Source: Comamonas sp. 26
GTDB lineage: Bacteria > Pseudomonadota > Gammaproteobacteria > Burkholderiales > Burkholderiaceae_C
Direction: 5' to 3'
Assembly (NCBI RefSeq): GCF_002754475.1
Contig: NZ_PEFL01000001.1
Location: 2,046,001-2,110,000, forward strand
Length of the DNA: 64,000 nucleotides
The position numbers were made by a program, and so were the translations under genes. The notes beneath the pieces were generated by a model. The model did not search any database. It saw only the letters and a list, made by a program, of their open reading frames with translations, and was not told the origin of the DNA. Positions 59,932 to 64,000 of this stretch are shown piece by piece. Numbering within the stretch: position 1 is the stretch's first letter; each line of letters opens with the position of its first letter.

Positions 59932-62499
59932 ATGCAAACAAGCAATCAAGAGCTAGAAAAAAAGGACGCAAAGAGCGCGCAATCCATTGCTGCCCCTGTT
60001 CGCTGGTGGCGCAGCTGGTGGCGCAGCCTGTCGCCCACCCGACAAGATCGCTACGCGGCTCTGGCGCCGCTGGCATCGGTGCTGATGTTCATGGCTGCAA
60101 TCATTGCCTCGTTCTGGTACTTGCGCACGGAAGAGGTGGACCGCGAACACGAAGCGCTGCGCCGCGACGTGGAATATGCCCAGCAACGCGTGCGCCTGCG
60201 CCTGCTTGAGCGCCAGGAGCAGCTGATGCGCATGGCCCGCGACATCGGCACCCGCGATGTACGCAAGGCAGATTTTGATGGCCGCAGCGAAGCGCTGATC
60301 AGCCAGTTCCCCGAGCTGCAGTCCATCACCTGGATCAACGACAAGCGCCAGATACTGCACAGCCAGTCCGCCCCCACGGTCAGCACTGACCAGCTGCGCG
60401 TGGTTGGCGAAACCTTGCATCCTGGCCAGACCCTGCAAGCCTACGAACAGGCGCGCGAGATGCTGCAGCCCATTTATGTGCAGGAAAAGGTGCAGCCCAA
60501 TGAATTGCCGCCGCTGCTGCAGCTGCATGTGCCCATTAGCAATAACAGCCGCTATCAGGGGGAGCTGCTGGCCGAGTTTTCGGTGGATAGCCTGCTGCGC
60601 TACGGCACACCCACCGAAGTGCTGGCCCGCTATGCCATCACCATGCTGGATGGCGACAGACATGTGCTGGCCGGCACGCCACTATCGCCGCGCAAGACGC
60701 CTACGGAGCTGCTGCACTGGCGCGCCCTGGCCAATGAATACGAAGTTCCCGTCTCCCCCGTCGGCAACTCCTTGATGATGCGTGCGCAGGCTTATCAAAC
60801 CTCGCTGGGCGTGGTCGGCAGCGGCCTGTTCTGGCTGGTGGGCACGCTTTCGACCATGACCGCCTGGCTGCTGCTGGCCACCTGGCGCCACACCCGCCGC
60901 CGCCAGCGCGCACAAGAGGCCTTGGTGGCCGAGACCAACTTCCGCCGTGCCATGGAAAACTCGGTACTGACCGGCATGCGTGCACTGGACCTGCAAGGCC
61001 GCATCACCTATGTGAATGCCGCGTTCTGCCAGATGACGGGCTGGACTGAGAAAGACCTGGTCGGCCAGGTGCCGCCCTACTCTTACTGGCCTGATAACGA
61101 CTACGACAATCTGCATTCGCAGTTGCGCGAAGAACTGTCGGGCAAAACCATCGTGGGCGGCTTTCAGGTGCGTGTCAAACGCAAGAACGGCAGCTTGTTT
61201 GATGCGCGCCTGTATGTCTCCCCCCTGATTGATGCGCACGGCCAGCACACGGGCTGGATGTCGTCCATGACGGACATTACCGAGCCCAACCGCATCCGCG
61301 AGCAGCTTTCCGCATCGTATGAGCGTTTTACCATTGTGCTGGAAGCGTTGGACGCTTCTGTTTCTGTAGCGCCACTAGGTAGTGCAGAACTACTTTTTGC
61401 CAATAAGCTCTATCGCCAGTGGTTTGGCTCGCACACCGAAGGTCATCTGCAACTGGTGGCGCAGGCCGGCAAACTGCCGCTTCGCCAACAACCTGCAGCC
61501 GAAAACGAAGATGGGCTGATGGGCCTGCCCACAGGGGCTCTCACCGAAACGCGCAGTGAAAACGCCGAAATTTTTGTGCCCAGCCTGGGCAAATGGCTGG
61601 AAGTGCGCTCACGCTACCTGAGCTGGGTGGATGGCCGCCTGGCCCAGATGGTGATCGCCACCGACATCACCCAGCGCCGCAACGCCGAAGATCAAGCCGC
61701 CCAGCAGGCCGAAAAAGCCCAGACCGCCAGCCGACTCATCACCATGGGCGAGATGGCCTCCAGCGTGGCGCACGAGCTGAACCAGCCGCTGACCGCCATC
61801 AGCAACTACAGCTCCGGCATGCTGACCCGCCTTGAAAACGGCACGCTGACGCCCGATCAAATGCGGTTTGCGCTGGAGAAAACCTCTCACCAGGCGCAGC
61901 GCGCCGGGCAGATCATTCAGCGCATTCGCTCTTTTGTGAAAAAGAGCGAACCCAACCGCATGCTGGCAGATGTCTCGCAGATGATCAGCGAAGCGCTGGA
62001 GCTGGCTGGCATTGAACTGCGCCGCCGCAATGTGCAGCTCACCTCCCATATCGCCGAGCGCATGCCGCCCTTGATGGTGGATGCCATCCTGATCGAGCAG
62101 GTTCTCATCAATTTGATGAAAAACAGTGCTGAGTCTATTGATATGTCTGACCGCCCGCTGGGTCAGCGCAATGTGGAACTGCGTGTTCGCCCCCAGCTTT
62201 TTGAGAACCATCAAGGCGTTGAATTCACTGTGGAAGACACAGGCAAGGGCTTGCCGCCCGAAGTGCTTGAACACTTGTTTGAAGCCTTCTTCTCGACCAA
62301 GAGTGAGGGCATGGGCATCGGCCTGAATCTGTGCCGCTCGATTGTCGAGTCCCATCACGGCCGAATGCACGCAGAGAACCTCTACAATGGTTCTGAGGTC
62401 ACTGGTTGCCGGTTTTCTTTCTGGTTACCACTGGCAACGGGGGTGGAGACGACAACACTCACCACGACAAGCGAACCCATAAAGAGGACCATTGCATGA
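59932..62499 (+). CDS. PAS-domain sensor histidine kinase (FixL-like)
   Basis: An 855-residue membrane kinase. Two membrane segments (about 43-64 and 290-312) bracket a periplasmic sensor region of about 225 residues with no family I recognise. A PAS domain follows (NSVLTGMRALDLQGRITYVN, PAS/PAC to about 455), then a second PAS-like segment. The kinase core has the H-box SSVAHELNQPLTAISNYSSG (His near 614), N-box LINLMKNSAES, and G-boxes VEDTGKGL and GMGIGLNLCRSIVE. It overlaps the response regulator by four bases (ATGA). It is divergent from aceE, which suggests a role in carbon or redox control; no direct evidence. Confidence 0.93.
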   Translation: MQTSNQELEKKDAKSAQSIAAPVRWWRSWWRSLSPTRQDRYAALAPLASVLMFMAAIIASFWYLRTEEVDREHEALRRDVEYAQQRVRLRLLERQEQLMRMARDIGTRDVRKADFDGRSEALISQFPELQSITWINDKRQILHSQSAPTVSTDQLRVVGETLHPGQTLQAYEQAREMLQPIYVQEKVQPNELPPLLQLHVPISNNSRYQGELLAEFSVDSLLRYGTPTEVLARYAITMLDGDRHVLAGTPLSPRKTPTELLHWRALANEYEVPVSPVGNSLMMRAQAYQTSLGVVGSGLFWLVGTLSTMTAWLLLATWRHTRRRQRAQEALVAETNFRRAMENSVLTGMRALDLQGRITYVNAAFCQMTGWTEKDLVGQVPPYSYWPDNDYDNLHSQLREELSGKTIVGGFQVRVKRKNGSLFDARLYVSPLIDAHGQHTGWMSSMTDITEPNRIREQLSASYERFTIVLEALDASVSVAPLGSAELLFANKLYRQWFGSHTEGHLQLVAQAGKLPLRQQPAAENEDGLMGLPTGALTETRSENAEIFVPSLGKWLEVRSRYLSWVDGRLAQMVIATDITQRRNAEDQAAQQAEKAQTASRLITMGEMASSVAHELNQPLTAISNYSSGMLTRLENGTLTPDQMRFALEKTSHQAQRAGQIIQRIRSFVKKSEPNRMLADVSQMISEALELAGIELRRRNVQLTSHIAERMPPLMVDAILIEQVLINLMKNSAESIDMSDRPLGQRNVELRVRPQLFENHQGVEFTVEDTGKGLPPEVLEHLFEAFFSTKSEGMGIGLNLCRSIVESHHGRMHAENLYNGSEVTGCRFSFWLPLATGVETTTLTTTSEPIKRTIA

Positions 62500-63161
62500 G
62501 TTTGATACCCAAAAAAGGCACTGTTTACGTAGTTGACGATGACGAAGCGGTTCGTGATTCCCTGCAGTGGCTGCTGGAAGGCAAGGATTACCGCGTGCGT
62601 TGCTTTGACTCCGCCGAGACCTTTTTGTCGCGCTACGACCCGCGCGAAGTTGCCTGCTTGATCGTGGACATCCGCATGGGTGGCATGAGCGGTCTGGAGC
62701 TGCAAGATCGCCTGATCGAGCGCAAGTCCCCCCTGCCTATCGTCTTCATCACGGGTCACGGCGATGTGCCCATGGCCGTGGACACCATGAAAAAGGGCGC
62801 ACTGGACTTTATCCAGAAGCCTTTCAACGAAGAAGAGTTGCTGGGTCTGGTCGAGCGCATGCTCAACCACGCTCGTGAAGCCTTTACCGGCCATCAGCAA
62901 GCCGCCAGCCGCGACGCGCTGCTGGCCAAGCTCACCGGCCGTGAAGCGCAGGTGCTGGAGCGCATCGTCGCTGGTCGCCTGAACAAGCAGATTGCCGATG
63001 ATCTGGGCATCTCCATCAAGACCGTTGAAGCGCACCGCGCCAACATCATGGAAAAGCTCAACGCCAACACCGTGGCCGATCTGCTCAAGATCGCCCTGGG
63101 TCAAGGCCAGACCAGCGCAGCAGCAAAAGCGGCCGCAGCCGCAGCGGCCGCGGTGCATTAA
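62496..63161 (+). CDS. FixJ/NarL-family response regulator
   Basis: A 221-residue regulator. The receiver domain has VYVVDDDEAVRDSL (acidic pocket), the phospho-acceptor Asp in LIVDIRMGGMSGLEL, and the Lys in DFIQKPF. A LuxR-type helix-turn-helix follows (LTGREAQVLERIVAGRLNKQ, IADDLGISIKTVEAHRANIM). The C-terminus is an Ala run (AAAKAAAAAAAA). ATG 62496 overlaps the kinase stop, and AAAGAGGACC provides the ribosome binding site. Target genes are unknown; it is the cognate partner of the preceding kinase. Confidence 0.95.
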   Translation: MSLIPKKGTVYVVDDDEAVRDSLQWLLEGKDYRVRCFDSAETFLSRYDPREVACLIVDIRMGGMSGLELQDRLIERKSPLPIVFITGHGDVPMAVDTMKKGALDFIQKPFNEEELLGLVERMLNHAREAFTGHQQAASRDALLAKLTGREAQVLERIVAGRLNKQIADDLGISIKTVEAHRANIMEKLNANTVADLLKIALGQGQTSAAAKAAAAAAAAVH

Positions 63162-63249
63162 CTGCTTCCAGCGAAACTGGAGGCCACTCCAATCGCGAGA
63201 TAATCCAAGGAGCACTGGCCAAGCCCAACCGCTTTAGCCAACTCCTATT

Positions 63250-63296
63250 CTGATAGCTGCTAGTGCTTGTAAATCAAGGGCTAGCAGCATTTTTTA
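63250..63296 (-). repeat. Dispersed palindromic repeat copy acting as terminator-like stem
   Basis: GATAGCTGCTAGTGCTTG and CAAGGGCTAGCAGC; the arms pair as a stem before TTTTTT. Confidence 0.7.
63256..63295 (+). terminator. Likely terminator of the two-component operon
   Basis: GCTGCTAGTGCTTG-TAAAT-CAAGGGCTAGCAGC (one or two mismatches) followed by ATTTTTT. It coincides with the repeat copy, 15 bases before the folD start. Confidence 0.65.
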
Positions 63297-63310
63297 TTGG
63301 TAATCCAGCA

Positions 63311-64000
63311 ATGACAGCCCAAATCATCGACGGCAAGCTTCTCTCCGAACAACTGCGCAAGGAAGTCGCCACCCGCGCGGCCGCACTCAAGACCAAGGGC
63401 ATCACGCCCGGTCTGGCAGTGATTCTGGTGGGCGACAACCAGGCCTCTCAGGTCTATGTGCGCAACAAGGTCAAGGCCTGCGAAGACGTGGGCTTTCATT
63501 CCGTGCTGGAAAAGTACGATGCATCCATGACCGAAGCCGAGCTGCTGGCCCGCGTGGAAGCGCTGAATAACGACCCCAGCATTCACGGCATTCTGGTGCA
63601 ACTGCCCCTGCCCAAGCACATCGACGACCACAAGGTCATCGAAACCATCTCCCCCGCCAAGGATGTGGACGGCTTTCACGTCGCCAGCGCCGGCGCGCTG
63701 ATGGTGGGTGAAGTCGGCTTCAAGGCCTGCACCCCCTACGGCTGCATGAAGATGCTGGAATCCATCGGCATGAAGGACCTGCGCGGCAAGCACGCCGTGG
63801 TCATTGGCCGCTCCAACATCGTGGGCAAGCCCATGGCCATGATGCTGCTGGCCGCCAACGCCACCGTCACCATCACCCACAGCGGCACTGCTGATCTGGC
63901 CGCCATGACCCGCCAGGCCGACGTCATCGTGGCTGCCGTCGGCAAGGTGGATGTGCTGACCGCCGACATGGTCAAGCCCGGCGCCGTGGTGATCGACGTG
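63311..64000 (+). CDS. folD: Bifunctional methylenetetrahydrofolate dehydrogenase/cyclohydrolase (5' part)
   Basis: The first 230 codons of FolD, cut by the window end. The enzyme interconverts methylene-, methenyl- and formyl-tetrahydrofolate with NADP+. [14 protein letters not shown] holds the catalytic Lys and Tyr motif region, followed by [13 protein letters not shown], the DVDGFH loop and the cofactor-binding [15 protein letters not shown] with VTITHSGT. About 55 residues are missing at the C-terminus compared with the usual length of about 285. Confidence 0.96.
   Translation, partial: MTAQIIDGKLLSEQLRKEVATRAAALKTKGITPGLAVILVGDNQASQVYVRNKVKACEDVGFHSVLEKYDASMTEAELLARVEALNNDPSIHGILVQLPLPKHIDDHKVIETISPAKDVDGFHVASAGALMVGEVGFKACTPYGCMKMLESIGMKDLRGKHAVVIGRSNIVGKPMAMMLLAANATVTITHSGTADLAAMTRQADVIVAAVGKVDVLTADMVKPGAVVIDV

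Noticed and set aside
1..64000. CRISPR arrays, rRNA, tRNA and intact insertion sequences
   Set aside because: No regularly spaced repeats, no T-arm GTTCGAATC-type sequences with cloverleaf context, and no transposase motifs were found by eye. A tRNAscan and ISfinder search would settle this.

Overview
The window is a chromosomal segment of a Comamonadaceae betaproteobacterium, most likely Comamonas or a close relative. This rests on high GC, the protein sequences, the locus order pcm / rhodanese / tolC / waaA, a homodimeric aceE-aceF-lpdA cluster whose E3 carries a lipoyl domain, and a dispersed palindromic repeat (core GCTAGCGCTT-loop-AAGCGCTAGC followed by AGCTATCAAAA). Genus-level placement is inference.

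Region by region. 1-3.5 kb: end of a ChaC-like gene, periplasmic SodC, a MocA-like nucleotidyltransferase divergent from pdxH, and a tyrosine-recombinase-like protein that has lost most catalytic residues. 3.5-7 kb: a TonB receptor with a histidine-rich loop (ZnuD-like), a small DUF2946-type exported protein, and msrA. 7.2-15.9 kb: RND efflux fusion protein and pump, pcm, a rhodanese, a TolC-family channel and waaA. 15.9-20.3 kb: phosphomannomutase/phosphoglucomutase, prpE, and an isochorismatase-family gene broken by a single-base frameshift. 20.6-36.4 kb: NlpC/P60 hydrolase, GlsB/YeaQ protein, EVE-domain protein, APC permease, FUSC protein, lipoprotein amidohydrolase, MFS exporter, aldo/keto reductase, DUF2167 and DUF2322 proteins, GGDEF cyclase, YbdK-like ligase and a CPA2 antiporter. 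36.5-38.7 kb: a radical SAM / DUF4130 pair of presumed DNA-repair function. 39-42.7 kb: M20 amidohydrolase and DUF3100 membrane protein divergent from a LysR regulator with a T-N11-A dyad between them. 42.8-47.5 kb: VOC fusion protein, PhnA-like protein, MFS transporter, small conserved protein, GFA-family protein.

47.5-52.3 kb is the accessory part. An orphan HipB-like regulator has four copies of a TTTCCCG-CGGGAAA palindrome around it and no HipA. It is followed by a cluster of long dispersed repeats, then a strikingly AT-rich two-gene unit: a DUF3696-type AAA/ABC ATPase translationally coupled, by a 23-base overlap, to a 295-residue protein with phospholipase-D-like features. This is the best candidate for an undescribed system, probably anti-phage. 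A duplicated terminator separates it from the housekeeping genes.

52.3-64 kb: the pyruvate dehydrogenase cluster (aceE, aceF, an unrecognised 294-residue protein, lpdA, all on the minus strand), a divergent FixL/FixJ-type two-component system, and the 5' part of folD. No tRNA, rRNA, CRISPR array or intact insertion sequence was recognised.
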